Below the pieces are notes generated by a model. It searched no databases. It worked only from the letters and a program-made list of their open reading frames with translations, and was not told the origin of the DNA. The translations under genes and the position numbers were made by a program. Shown here piece after piece: positions 1-8,791 of a stretch of 64,000 nt of DNA. Numbering within the stretch: the first letter of the stretch is position 1; each line of letters begins with the position of its first letter. Origin of the DNA: Gemmobacter sp. (lineage in GTDB: Bacteria > Pseudomonadota > Alphaproteobacteria > Rhodobacterales > Rhodobacteraceae); NCBI RefSeq assembly GCF_034676705.1, contig NZ_JAUCBS010000013.1:942501-1006500 (forward strand), given 5' to 3'.

Positions 1-501
1 GTTGGCATCGGCGTTCAGATACAGCGCCTCGTCATGGTTGCGCTTGTCCCAGTCCGACCGCATGACGACCCATTCATCCTTGCCGATCTCGCCATGCTTG
101 GCCTCCCAGGCCTTCACATGGTCGATGGTCAGCAGGAAGTCGTTGTTTTCGGCGGCTTCCTTGCTGAAATCCAGCACGTTCACCGGGGCGACCAAGCGCT
201 GCACCTTCAGCGTGTCGGTGTAGCCTTCGGGGTTGTCCTTGCCGGTGATCCAGTGGTGCGGCGCGTCGAAATGGGTGCCCGAATGTTCGCCCAGTTCCAG
301 CCAGTTCCACGCCCAGAACGGACCGTCCTTGTCGTATTCGCTGATCTTGTGGATCTTCACCGGCGGGGTGTCCTTGGCCAGTTCCGGCGGCAGCTTCAAA
401 AGCGGCGTGTCCGGCCCCAGCGGTGCCGAGCAATCGACCACCTCGATTCCCCCGGACAGGATCATGGCCCCAAGGTTCTGCAATACGGCGGCAGAGGTCA
501 T
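1..501 (-). CDS. Cyclase family protein (kynurenine formamidase-like), 3' end outside window
   Basis: The frame opens with ATG at 501 and stays open to the window edge (167 codons). The protein begins MTSAAVLQNLGAMILSGG and carries HSGTHFDAPHHW near residue 75, which fits the HxGTHxDxP metal-binding motif of the cyclase/kynurenine formamidase fold (PF04199). These enzymes are usually metal-dependent amidohydrolases or lactonases acting on small substrates. The gene is divergent from the flavin oxidoreductase that starts at 617, so the 115-bp gap probably holds both promoters. The substrate is unknown. The ABC importer next door suggests catabolism of an imported compound, which is inference only. 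Confidence 0.85.
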   Translation of the reverse strand, partial: MTSAAVLQNLGAMILSGGIEVVDCSAPLGPDTPLLKLPPELAKDTPPVKIHKISEYDKDGPFWAWNWLELGEHSGTHFDAPHHWITGKDNPEGYTDTLKVQRLVAPVNVLDFSKEAAENNDFLLTIDHVKAWEAKHGEIGKDEWVVMRSDWDKRNHDEALYLNADAN

Positions 502-560
502 TCGCGTGTCTCCCTGACTTGGCGGGGGTGGCTCCCCCGTCGGATGCGGTGAATTCATGC

Positions 561-589
561 TGGACAGAAATGAATGCGTTTGCAAGTAT
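561..589 (+). promoter_or_regulatory. Candidate sigma70-type promoter for the flavin oxidoreductase
   Basis: TGGACA (561-566) and AAGTAT (584-589) are separated by 17 bp. The -35 matches consensus at 5 of 6 positions and the -10 is weak. The predicted start of transcription near 596 lies downstream of the ATG at 557, which supports translation from 617. Confidence 0.35.
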
Positions 590-616
590 CTTTCGAAAAA
601 GAAGGATCAGGGAGCC

Positions 617-2188
617 ATGAGCGACACGTTCGACGCCGTTCTGATCGGCGCGGGTCACAACACGCTGGCCTGTGCGCTGCATCTGTCGGCCCGGGGCTGG
701 AAGGTGGGGGTATTCGAACAGGCGGCCGAGCCGGGTGGCGCGGTGCGCAGCGGCGCCTATACCCTGCCGGGTTTTCGCCACGACTGGGCGGCCATGAACC
801 TGTCCCTGTTCGCCGGAAGTCCGTTTTTCAAGGCCTATGGCCCTGCCCTGATGGCGCGCGGGCTGGAACTGGCCCCCACGACGCACCCCTTTGCCAGCGC
901 CTTCCCGGATGGCCGCTGGCTGGGCGTTTCCACCGACATGGCGCAGACCCAAGGCAACATCGCCCGTTTTTCCGCCACCGATGCCGCCACCTGGGCACGG
1001 CTGGCCGCCCAGTTCCCCGCCGATGCGAATCACCTGTTCGCGCTGCTTGGCTCGCCCATGAGGATGCGTGCGTTTGCATCTATTATCTGGCGTCTTATGC
1101 GGCAGCGCGGCATATCCGGTGCCCAGGATCTGGGCAAGTTCCTGTTGTCCTCGCCACGCGCCTGGCTGGAGGACACGTTCGAGTCTCCCCACCTGCGGGC
1201 CACCCTCGGCGCCTGGGGGCTGCATCTTGATTATGCTCCCGACGTCGCGGGTGGCGCGCTTTTTCCCTATCTGGAGGGGATGGCGGGCCAGGCCTTTGGC
1301 ATGGTTCTGGCCAAGGGCGGGGCAGGCAGCGCCATATCCGCGCTGGTGGCCGAGATTGCGGCGCGCGGCGGCCATGTGGAATGCAACGCGCCGGTCGCCC
1401 GGATCGTCCAGTCCGGCGGCGCGGCCACCGGGATCGAACTGGCCGATGGCCGCATCATCACCGCGCGCAAGGCGGTGATCGCGGGCGTGGCGCCCAAGGG
1501 GCTGATGCAGCTGACCGGAGGCACCGGCGATGCCACCTTTGATGCCGCGATGACCGGCTATCGCCACGCACCGGGCACCATGATGATCCATCTGGCGATG
1601 GACGCGCTGCCCCCTTGGGCGGCGGGGGCCGAGCTGCACCGCTATGCCTATGTCCACCTGGCCCCCTCGCTGGACCAGATGGCGCGCACCTATCAACAGG
1701 CGCTGGCCGGGCTGTTGCCCGATGAACCCGCGCTGGTGGTGGGCCAGCCTACGGTGGTGGACCCCTCGCGCGCGCCGGATGGCAAGCATGTGCTGTGGCT
1801 GCAAATCCGCATGGTGCCGGGCACCATCCTGGGCGATGCGGCCGGGCAGATCGGCGCCACCGACTGGGCAGGTGCGGCCGAGCCGATGGCCGAACGCGCG
1901 CTGGACATTCTGGAACGCTATGCGCCAGGCGTGCGCGGCCATATCCTGGCCCGCCGCATCGTCACCCCGGCCGAGCTGGAGGCCGACAATCCTAATCTGG
2001 TCGGCGGCGACCAGATCTGCGGCAGCCACCACCTGTCGCAACATTTCCTATTCCGACCCGCCCGTGGCAGAACGGATGGGTCGACCCCGCTGCGCAACCT
2101 GCACCTGACCGGCGCCGCCGTATGGCCCGGGGCGGGAACGGGGGCAGGGCCGGGCTGGCTGCTGGCGCAAAAGCTGGCAGGCGGCTGA
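617..2188 (+). CDS. FAD/NAD(P)-dependent oxidoreductase, phytoene desaturase/PYROXD2-like
   Basis: The N-terminus has a Rossmann dinucleotide fold (AVLIGAGHNTLACALHLSAR), followed by an FEQAAEPGG segment and a C-terminal GAAVWPGAGTGAGPG flavin motif. This is the layout of phytoene-desaturase-like amine oxidases such as PYROXD2. The length of 523 residues is normal for the family. The start at 617 is chosen because AGGGAG lies just upstream and homology to the fold starts here; an in-frame ATG at 557 would add 20 residues without family character. It lies 45 bp upstream of the binding-protein gene and is probably co-transcribed with it. The substrate is unknown. Confidence 0.85.
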   Translation: MSDTFDAVLIGAGHNTLACALHLSARGWKVGVFEQAAEPGGAVRSGAYTLPGFRHDWAAMNLSLFAGSPFFKAYGPALMARGLELAPTTHPFASAFPDGRWLGVSTDMAQTQGNIARFSATDAATWARLAAQFPADANHLFALLGSPMRMRAFASIIWRLMRQRGISGAQDLGKFLLSSPRAWLEDTFESPHLRATLGAWGLHLDYAPDVAGGALFPYLEGMAGQAFGMVLAKGGAGSAISALVAEIAARGGHVECNAPVARIVQSGGAATGIELADGRIITARKAVIAGVAPKGLMQLTGGTGDATFDAAMTGYRHAPGTMMIHLAMDALPPWAAGAELHRYAYVHLAPSLDQMARTYQQALAGLLPDEPALVVGQPTVVDPSRAPDGKHVLWLQIRMVPGTILGDAAGQIGATDWAGAAEPMAERALDILERYAPGVRGHILARRIVTPAELEADNPNLVGGDQICGSHHLSQHFLFRPARGRTDGSTPLRNLHLTGAAVWPGAGTGAGPGWLLAQKLAGG

Positions 2189-2233
2189 CCACACGACCAA
2201 CCAACAAGACCAACCAACCAACAGGGAAACACC

Positions 2234-3757
2234 ATGAAACTTTCGCGCCGCAGCCTGCTGCAAGCCTCTGCCGCCAGTGCCGCACTGGCCTTTGCCGGGC
2301 CGGCCCTGGCCCAGGGCATCAACGAACTGGTCATCGCCTACAACGTCAACCTGCCCAGCTGGGATCCGACGACCGGCCCCTCGGCGGTGAACCCGACGTT
2401 GCAGGGCCTGTATCAGGCGGTGTTCGACCAGTATTTCGTCCAGAACCCCGACCTGTCGCAATCGCCGGGCCTGCTGACCGCCTATGGCTGGTCGGACGAT
2501 TTCAAGTCGATCTGGATGGAGGTGCGCGAGGGCGTGAAATGGCACGACGGCACCCCCTTCACCGCCGAGGATGTCGCATGGAGCCTGTCGCGCGTCGGCA
2601 AGCCGGAAACCGGCAGCCCGATCCAGTTCGTCTGGGCCAACCTGTCGAACTTCAAGGTGGCGGGCAACCGCGTCACCGCCGATGCGGCGGCCTATGATTC
2701 GACGCTGTTCAAATGGATGTACTTCCTGACCGGCTATCCGATGCCCAAGGCCTATTACGAAAAGGTCGGTGCGGCGGGGTTCGAGGCTGCGCCCATCGGG
2801 ACCGGCCCCTACATGGTGGAAAAATACGAACGCAACGCCTTTGTCCGCCTGAAGGCCTTCCCCGACTACTGGGGGCCGAAACCCGATTTCGAAACGGTGA
2901 CCATCAAGTTCGTCACCGATGCCGCCAGCCGCGTGGCCGAGGTGGAATCGGGCAACAGCCATGTCACGCTGGAAATGCCCTACGAGGAATTCGACCGGCT
3001 GAAGGCCAAGGCGGGGCTGGCCGGCGTGGCCAAGCCGGTGTCGGACATCGGCATGATCTTCTTCAACGACATCGACGTGATGAAGGACGAAAACGTCCGT
3101 AAGGCCGCCGTGCTGGCCGTCGACAAGAAGACCATCATCGACCGCCTGCTGTCGGGCTATGGTGTGCCGCTGGATACGCTGCAAACCCCGGATTACGACG
3201 CCTACGATCCTGCGATCAAGGTTGACTACAACCCCGCGCTGGCCAAGGAGCTGCTGGCGAAATCGGGGTATTCGACCTCGAACCCGGTCAAGTTCAAGAT
3301 CCAGACCACCAAGGGCTTCAAGCCCAAGGATTACGAGATGATCCAGGCCATCGTCGGCCTGTGGCGCCGCGTGGGGATCGAGGCGGAAATCGAGGTGATC
3401 GAGATCGCCAAGCACTATGAGCTGCGCGCGGCCGACCAGCTGGCCCCGGCGGCGTTCTACAACTGGGGCAACTCGATTGCCGATCCGGTCACCTCGACCG
3501 GCCATGCGATGTACGGGCCGTCGCCGAACTCGGTCTGGGACGGGCAGGATCTGATCGACATGATCAACCCGCTGTGGGCCGAAACCGACGAGGCCAAGCG
3601 CATGGCTGGCTGGAAGGCGGTGGACCGCTATATCGCGGATCACGCGCTGGTGCTGCCGCTGCTGCAATATGTGCAGCCGATCCTGCACGATGCGCGTGTG
3701 GTGGTGATGCCCCATGCCTCGGGCGCGCTGTTGCCGCAGCTGATGAAGCGGGCCTGA
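2234..3757 (+). CDS. Periplasmic substrate-binding protein of a peptide/opine ABC importer (SBP_bac_5)
   Basis: This 507-residue protein begins with a probable Tat signal: SRRSLLQ, then an Ala-rich hydrophobic stretch ending GPALAQ with predicted cleavage near residue 26. The mature part has family 5 extracellular binding-protein features, such as VKWHDGTPFTAEDVAWSL and IGTGPYMVEKYERNAFV. Such proteins deliver peptides, nickel or opine-like ligands to a DppBCDF-type importer, and the four transport components follow directly on the same strand. A repeated ACCAACCA tract (about 2197-2220) lies in the short leader. The ligand cannot be read from sequence. Confidence 0.93.
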   Translation: MKLSRRSLLQASAASAALAFAGPALAQGINELVIAYNVNLPSWDPTTGPSAVNPTLQGLYQAVFDQYFVQNPDLSQSPGLLTAYGWSDDFKSIWMEVREGVKWHDGTPFTAEDVAWSLSRVGKPETGSPIQFVWANLSNFKVAGNRVTADAAAYDSTLFKWMYFLTGYPMPKAYYEKVGAAGFEAAPIGTGPYMVEKYERNAFVRLKAFPDYWGPKPDFETVTIKFVTDAASRVAEVESGNSHVTLEMPYEEFDRLKAKAGLAGVAKPVSDIGMIFFNDIDVMKDENVRKAAVLAVDKKTIIDRLLSGYGVPLDTLQTPDYDAYDPAIKVDYNPALAKELLAKSGYSTSNPVKFKIQTTKGFKPKDYEMIQAIVGLWRRVGIEAEIEVIEIAKHYELRAADQLAPAAFYNWGNSIADPVTSTGHAMYGPSPNSVWDGQDLIDMINPLWAETDEAKRMAGWKAVDRYIADHALVLPLLQYVQPILHDARVVVMPHASGALLPQLMKRA

Positions 3758-3783
3758 AACCGGCCGGAGCGCCGGTGGAGAGC

Positions 3784-3841
3784 GCCGGGGGGCCTTGCGC
3801 CCCCCGGACCCCCCGCAGGGTATTTATGGCAAGATGATGCA
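3784..3841 (+). repeat. Dispersed intergenic element, copy 1
   Basis: A hairpin CCGGGGGG (3785-3792) / CCCCCCGG (3800-3807) is followed by a C-rich stretch and a GGGTATTTATGGCAAGATGA core. It begins 27 bp after the binding-protein stop and is oriented with that gene. Similar elements recur at about nine other loci in the window. Confidence 0.75.
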
Positions 3842-3882
3842 GGGAACGGGTGCGGTTCCCTTGCCTGACAGGGGCATTTCTG

Positions 3883-4887
3883 GTGTTGCGAAGAACACTG
3901 ACGCGGCTGGCAACGACGCTGGTCACGCTGTTTGGCGTGGCGGTGATCGTTTTCGTGGTGATCCGGGTGGTGCCCGGCGATCCGATTGCAATGATGCTGC
4001 CACCCATGGCCACGGCCGAGGATATCGGGCGGTTGCGGGCGCTGTATGGCTTGGACGAATCCATTGCCGAGCAGTTCCTGATCTGGCTGGGCGGCGTGCT
4101 GCGGGGGGATTTCGGCACCTCGATCACCATGCGCCAGCCGGTGCTGGGGCTGGTGCTGGGGCGCCTGCCGGCGACGCTGGAGCTGTCGGTGATGGCGCTG
4201 GTGATCGCGGTGATCTGGGGCGGTGCGCTGGCGCTGATCGGCACGCGGTTCCGCGATGGCCGGGCCGAGGCGGCGATCGACGTGGGCAACGGCATGGCGC
4301 TGTCGGTGCCGGATTTCCTGTGGGGGCTGGTGCTGATCCTGCTGTTCGGGGTGCTGTGGCCGGTGTTCCACATCTCGGGCCGCGTCTCGCCCAGTCTGGA
4401 GCTGCCGTTCACCACCGATTTCTACCTGATCGAAAGCGTGCTGCGGCTGCGGTTCGATCTGTGGGCGGATATCGTGTCGCACATGTTCATGCCGGCCGTC
4501 GCGCTGGCGCTGCCGCTGGCAGCGATCATCGCGCAGCTGCTCAAGCAGAGCCTCAAGGAAACGATGCACCTGGATTACGTCACGCTCAGCCGGACCAAGG
4601 GCTATGGCGAGACCCATGTGATCACGCGCGAGGCGCTGCCGAATGCGGTGCTGCCCACGCTGACGCTGGTGGGGGTGCAGTTCACCTTTCTGATCGGCGG
4701 CACCGTGATCATCGAGCGGCTGTTTTCCTATGAGGGGCTTGGCAACATGGCCATCGACGCGGTGATCAACCGCGACCTGCCGCTGATCCAGGGCATCGTG
4801 ATCCTGTTCGCGCTGATCTTTACCGGGGTCAATCTGGTGGTCGATCTGCTGTATACCGTTCTGAACCCGAGGTTGCGCCATGCTTGA
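3883..4887 (+). CDS. ABC transporter permease (DppB-like)
   Basis: The protein opens VLRRTLTRLATTLVTLFGVAVIVF, a first membrane span typical of DppB/OppB permeases. It has further spans and the EAA-loop region LSRTKGYGETHVITREALPNA that contacts the ATPases. The length is about 334 residues from GTG 3883, with CAGGGG about 9 bp upstream. An in-frame GTG at 3850 gives 345 residues and TTG 3886 is also possible. The stop overlaps the start of the next permease (ATG 4880), indicating translational coupling. Confidence 0.9.
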   Translation: MLRRTLTRLATTLVTLFGVAVIVFVVIRVVPGDPIAMMLPPMATAEDIGRLRALYGLDESIAEQFLIWLGGVLRGDFGTSITMRQPVLGLVLGRLPATLELSVMALVIAVIWGGALALIGTRFRDGRAEAAIDVGNGMALSVPDFLWGLVLILLFGVLWPVFHISGRVSPSLELPFTTDFYLIESVLRLRFDLWADIVSHMFMPAVALALPLAAIIAQLLKQSLKETMHLDYVTLSRTKGYGETHVITREALPNAVLPTLTLVGVQFTFLIGGTVIIERLFSYEGLGNMAIDAVINRDLPLIQGIVILFALIFTGVNLVVDLLYTVLNPRLRHA

Positions 4888-5731
4888 CGGACGGGGCAAG
4901 GTCAAACGCCGCGCGGGGCTGCGGCTGTGGTTGTCGGCGCTGTGGCTGGCGCTGGCGCTGGCGGCGGCGCTGCTGGCGCCGTGGATCGCGCCGCATGATC
5001 CGCTGGCGCAGGATCTGTTCGCGGGCCGGATGCCGCCCTTCTGGGTGGAGCGGGCTGATCCGCTGTATTGGCTGGGCACCGATTCGCTGGGCCGCGACGT
5101 TCTCAGCCGCATCCTGCACGGGGGCCGCGTGGCCTTTGCCGTGGCGCTGGTGGCGGGGGTGGTCACGGCGGCGCTGGGGGCGACGCTGGGTCTGTTGGCC
5201 GGGTTCTACCGTGGCTGGGTGGATGTGGTGATCTCGCGCCTGATCGACATCTGGATGGCGTTTCCGCCGGTGCTGTTTTCCATCCTGCTGATCGCGGTGA
5301 TGGGGCCGGGGCTGACATCCATCATCATCGCCATCGTGGTGATCGACTGGACCCGCTTTGCCCGCGTGGTGCGGGCCGAGGCAATGGGGCAGGGCGCGAT
5401 GGATTATGTTGCCTCGGCGCAAGTGGCCGGGCGGGGCCGGTTTTCCACCCTGGTGGTCGAGATCCTGCCCAACGTGCTGCCCACCATCGTCGTGCTGCTG
5501 ACGCTGGAAATGGGGATCGCGGTGATCGTCGAGGCGATCCTGAGTTTCGTGAACCTGTCGATTTCCACCGATCAGCCCACCTGGGGCGGCATGATCGCCG
5601 AAGGGCGCACCTCGGTGCATCAGGCCTGGTGGGTGCTGGTGTTCCCGCTGATTGCCCTGTTCCTGACCGTGCTGTCGTTTTCCCAACTTGGCGAAGGGTT
5701 GAAAGACCGCTTCGATCCGGTGCTGCGATGA
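4880..5731 (+). CDS. ABC transporter permease (DppC-like)
   Basis: This 283-residue inner-membrane permease has an N-terminal span (LRLWLSALWLALALAAALLA) and the segment DSLGRDVLSRILHGGRVAF, characteristic of DppC/OppC. A binding-protein-dependent transport domain runs to the end. It overlaps the upstream permease by 8 bp and the following ATPase by an ATGA junction at 5728-5731. It forms the heterodimeric channel with the DppB-like subunit. Confidence 0.93.
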   Translation: MLDGRGKVKRRAGLRLWLSALWLALALAAALLAPWIAPHDPLAQDLFAGRMPPFWVERADPLYWLGTDSLGRDVLSRILHGGRVAFAVALVAGVVTAALGATLGLLAGFYRGWVDVVISRLIDIWMAFPPVLFSILLIAVMGPGLTSIIIAIVVIDWTRFARVVRAEAMGQGAMDYVASAQVAGRGRFSTLVVEILPNVLPTIVVLLTLEMGIAVIVEAILSFVNLSISTDQPTWGGMIAEGRTSVHQAWWVLVFPLIALFLTVLSFSQLGEGLKDRFDPVLR

Positions 5732-6600
5732 GCTTTCTGCATGTGGAAAACCTGACCGTCGGGCTGAAGGGCACGGGCGACCGGCTGTTGCGCCGCGTCT
5801 CGCTGGCCGTCGATGCCGGCGAGGTGATGGGGCTGGTCGGCGAAAGCGGCGCCGGCAAGTCGATGATCGGCAAGGCGATCCTGGGCATCCTGCCCCGCTC
5901 GGCCGAGGTGCTGGGCGGCACGATCACCCTGGATGGCGAAGACCTGCTGGCCTTGCCCCCCAAGGTGCGCCGCCAGCGCATCGGCGCCAAGGCGGCGCTG
6001 ATCCCGCAGGATCCGCTGACCGCGCTGAACCCCAGCCGCCGGATCGCGCCGCAGATCGCCGACCGGCTGGTCGACATTCTGGGCTGGGACCGCGCCCGCG
6101 CCACCGACCGCGCGCGCGAGATCCTGGCCGAGGTACAGATCGCCGATCCCGACCGTGTGCTGCGATCCTATCCGCACGAGCTGTCGGGCGGGATGCGCCA
6201 GCGCATCCTGATCGCCTCGGCCTTTGCGGCGGAACCAAAGCTGATCGTGGCGGATGAACCCACCACCGCGCTGGATGTGACGGTGCAAAAGCAGATCCTG
6301 CGCCTGATCCGCGACATGCAGGCCAGACACGGCACGGCCCTGCTGTTCGTGACCCACGATCTGGGGGTGGTCGCCAAGATCTGCCAGAAGATGACCGTGC
6401 TGTATGGCGGGCTGGTGGTGGAACAGACCGATGTGCGGTCGTTCTTCAAGGCGCCGGGCCACCCCTATTCCGCCGCCCTGCTGGCCGCCACCCCCCGCCA
6501 CGACGACCCCGCCGCCAGCCTGACCCCGGTGCCCGATGCCGTCATCGCCGCCGTCCGGGCCGAGGTTGCCGCCGCAGACAGGAGCCAGCGCCATGGATGA
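5728..6600 (+). CDS. ABC transporter ATP-binding protein (DppD-like)
   Basis: This 290-residue ATPase has Walker A GESGAGKS (residues 38-45), signature LSGGMRQR, Walker B LIVADEPTTALD and the switch His in FVTHDLG. The C-terminal YSAALLAATP segment is typical of oligopeptide ATPases. The start at 5728 overlaps the permease stop (ATGA). It pairs with the DppF-like protein that follows to power import. Confidence 0.93.
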   Translation: MSFLHVENLTVGLKGTGDRLLRRVSLAVDAGEVMGLVGESGAGKSMIGKAILGILPRSAEVLGGTITLDGEDLLALPPKVRRQRIGAKAALIPQDPLTALNPSRRIAPQIADRLVDILGWDRARATDRAREILAEVQIADPDRVLRSYPHELSGGMRQRILIASAFAAEPKLIVADEPTTALDVTVQKQILRLIRDMQARHGTALLFVTHDLGVVAKICQKMTVLYGGLVVEQTDVRSFFKAPGHPYSAALLAATPRHDDPAASLTPVPDAVIAAVRAEVAAADRSQRHG

Positions 6601-7393
6601 CATCTACGACGTGCAGGGCCTGCGGCTGTCGCTGGCCGACATGGCGCGCAAGCCGCTGTTCGGCGCGGTGCCCCGGATCGAGATCCTCAAGGGCATGACC
6701 TTTCGCATCCGGCGGGGGGAAATCGTGGGGATCGTCGGTGGCTCGGGATCGGGCAAATCCACGCTTGGGCGCGCGCTGTTGCGGTTGCTGGAACCCTCGG
6801 GCGGGCGGGTGCTGTTCGAAGGCACCGACATCACCCATCTGCCCGAGGCGGCGTTGCGGTCCTATCGCCGGCGGATCCAGATGATCTTTCAGGATCCCAT
6901 GTCGTCCCTGAACCCGCGCCACCGGGTGGGCCAGATCATTGCGGCGCCCCTGTCGCTGCACGGGGTGGCCGACCCGATGGACACCGCCTTGCAGGCGCTG
7001 GACCAGGTTGGCCTGCCGCGCGGCTTTGCCAGCCGCTATCCGCACGAATTGTCGGGCGGCCAGCGCCAACGGGTGGGCATCGCCCGCGCCATCGCCCTGC
7101 GGCCCGATTTCATCCTGGCGGATGAGATTGTGTCGGGGCTGGATGTGTCCAGCCAGGCGCAGGTGCTGGCCATTCTCAAGGACCGGGTGCGCGATCTGGG
7201 GCTGACGCTGGCCTTCATCAGCCACGACCTGTCGGTGATCCGGCGGCTGTGCGACCGGGTGATCGTCCTGTATCAAGGTCAGATCGTCGAGGATGGGCCC
7301 TGCGATCAGGTCTTTGCCCATCCGCAGGCCGATTACACGCGCGAATTGCTGGCCGCGATCCCGGATCCCGATCCCGAAACGGCGTGGTTCTAG
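6593..7393 (+). CDS. ABC transporter ATP-binding protein (DppF-like)
   Basis: This 266-residue ATPase has Walker A GGSGSGKS (residues 49-56), Q-loop MIFQDPMSSLNPRH, signature LSGGQRQRVG and Walker B FILADEIVSGLD. The residue after the catalytic Glu is Ile rather than the usual Pro. The start at 6593 is set by AGGAG at 6580-6584 and overlaps the DppD-like stop by 8 bp. It is the last gene of the five-gene importer. Confidence 0.93.
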   Translation: MDDIYDVQGLRLSLADMARKPLFGAVPRIEILKGMTFRIRRGEIVGIVGGSGSGKSTLGRALLRLLEPSGGRVLFEGTDITHLPEAALRSYRRRIQMIFQDPMSSLNPRHRVGQIIAAPLSLHGVADPMDTALQALDQVGLPRGFASRYPHELSGGQRQRVGIARAIALRPDFILADEIVSGLDVSSQAQVLAILKDRVRDLGLTLAFISHDLSVIRRLCDRVIVLYQGQIVEDGPCDQVFAHPQADYTRELLAAIPDPDPETAWF

Positions 7394-7443
7394 GCGGCAG
7401 AATACCACTGGCGGCGCGCGGCAAACCGGCTATGGTCCGGCCC

Positions 7444-8703
7444 ATGGACCAGACCGACCGCGCCCTGCTGACCGACCTGTTCACCACCGCCGTGGCGGCC
7501 GCCGACCCCCTGCGCGCGCTGGCCGCCCATCTGCCACCGCGCCCAAAAGGGCGAACGGTGGTGATCGGTGCCGGCAAGGGCGCCGCCCAGCTGGCCGCCG
7601 CCTTTGAGCAGTTGTGGGACGGCCCGTTGTCGGGCGTGGTCGTCACCCGCTATGGCTATGGCTGCCCCACCCGCACCATTCGCGTGCTGGAGGCGGCGCA
7701 TCCCGTCCCCGATGCCGCTGGCCTTGCGGCATCCGCGGCGCTGATGCAGGCGGTGCAGGGCCTTGGCCCCGACGATCTGGTCGTGGCGCTGGTCTGCGGC
7801 GGCGGATCCGCGCTGCTGCCGATGCCCCCGGGCGATCTGACGCTGGAGGATGAGGCGGCGCTGAACCGTGCGCTGCTGGCCTCGGGCGCGCCGATTTCGG
7901 CCATGAACGCGATCCGCAAGCAGGTGTCCGGCATCAAGGGCGGGCGGCTGGCATTGGCCGCGGCCCCGGCCCGAGTGGTGTCGCTGGTGGTGTCCGACGT
8001 GCCGGGCGACGATCCGGCGCAGGTCGCCTCCGGCCCCACGGTGCCAGATGCCACGACCCGCGATCAGGCCCGCGCGCTGGTGGCCAACTGGCGCATCGCC
8101 CTGCCGCCCCGGGTCGCCGCCTGGCTGGCAGGCGATCGGGGCCAAGCCCCCGATCCCGCCGATCCCGGCTTTGCCCGCTGCGAAACCCGCGTCATCGCCT
8201 CGGCCCGCCTCTCGCTCGAGGCGGCGGCGGACCGCGCGCAGGCGCTTGGTCTCCCCGCCGTCATCCTCTCCGACGCGATCGAGGGCGAAGCGCGCGAGGT
8301 GGCCCGCGTCCATGCCGCCATCGCGCGCGAGGTGGCGGCGCGCAACCGCCCCTTCCCGCGCCCGGTGGTGATCCTGTCGGGCGGCGAAACCACGGTGACG
8401 CTGCGGGGGCAGGGGCGCGGCGGGCGCAACAGCGAATTCCTGCTGGCGCTGGCACTTGCGGCCGAAGGCACGCCCTTTGCCGCGCTGGCCGCGGATACCG
8501 ATGGCATCGACGGATCGGAACAGAACGCCGGCGCCTTTGCCACCGGCACCTCGGCCAGCCGCTTGCGCGCCCTTGGCCAGGATCCGGCCGCGCAGCTCGC
8601 CGACAACAACGCCTGGACCGCCTTTGACGCCCTGGGCGATCTGTTCGCCCCCGGCCCTACCGGCACCAACGTCAACGACTTCCGCGCCATCCTGATCCGC
8701 TAG
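7444..8703 (+). CDS. Glycerate 2-kinase / TtuD-like MOFRL family protein
   Basis: This 419-residue protein has an N-terminal DUF4147 domain (VVIGAGKGAAQLAAAFEQLW; VALVCGGGSALLPMP; MNAIRKQVSGIKGGRLA) and a C-terminal MOFRL domain (GRGGRNSEFLLALAL; DTDGIDGSEQNAGA). The family phosphorylates D-glycerate, and members are often labelled hydroxypyruvate reductase. It starts 50 bp after the transporter ATPase. ATG 7444 is preferred; ATG 7432 is in frame. Its place at the end of the transport operon suggests that breakdown of the imported compound yields glycerate or a similar hydroxy acid, which is inference. Confidence 0.88.
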   Translation: MDQTDRALLTDLFTTAVAAADPLRALAAHLPPRPKGRTVVIGAGKGAAQLAAAFEQLWDGPLSGVVVTRYGYGCPTRTIRVLEAAHPVPDAAGLAASAALMQAVQGLGPDDLVVALVCGGGSALLPMPPGDLTLEDEAALNRALLASGAPISAMNAIRKQVSGIKGGRLALAAAPARVVSLVVSDVPGDDPAQVASGPTVPDATTRDQARALVANWRIALPPRVAAWLAGDRGQAPDPADPGFARCETRVIASARLSLEAAADRAQALGLPAVILSDAIEGEAREVARVHAAIAREVAARNRPFPRPVVILSGGETTVTLRGQGRGGRNSEFLLALALAAEGTPFAALAADTDGIDGSEQNAGAFATGTSASRLRALGQDPAAQLADNNAWTAFDALGDLFAPGPTGTNVNDFRAILIR

Positions 8704-8724
8704 ATCGCGGCCCCGGATCGCCCC

Positions 8725-8771
8725 TTCATCTGTCCGCAAATATCCCGGGGGTGCGTGGGCTGGCCCCCGCT
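8725..8771 (-). repeat. Dispersed intergenic element, copy 2
   Basis: On minus it reads CCCGGGATATTTGCGGACAG then ATGAAGGGG, matching the core of the family. It lies just past the stop of the minus-strand ligase gene (8792) and is oriented with it. Confidence 0.65.
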
Positions 8772-8791
8772 GCCACCGCCAGCCACCCGCC

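Noticed and set aside
557..616. N-terminal extension of the flavin oxidoreductase from ATG 557
   Set aside because: The extra 20 residues are not family-like and overlap a candidate promoter; AGGGAG favours ATG 617.
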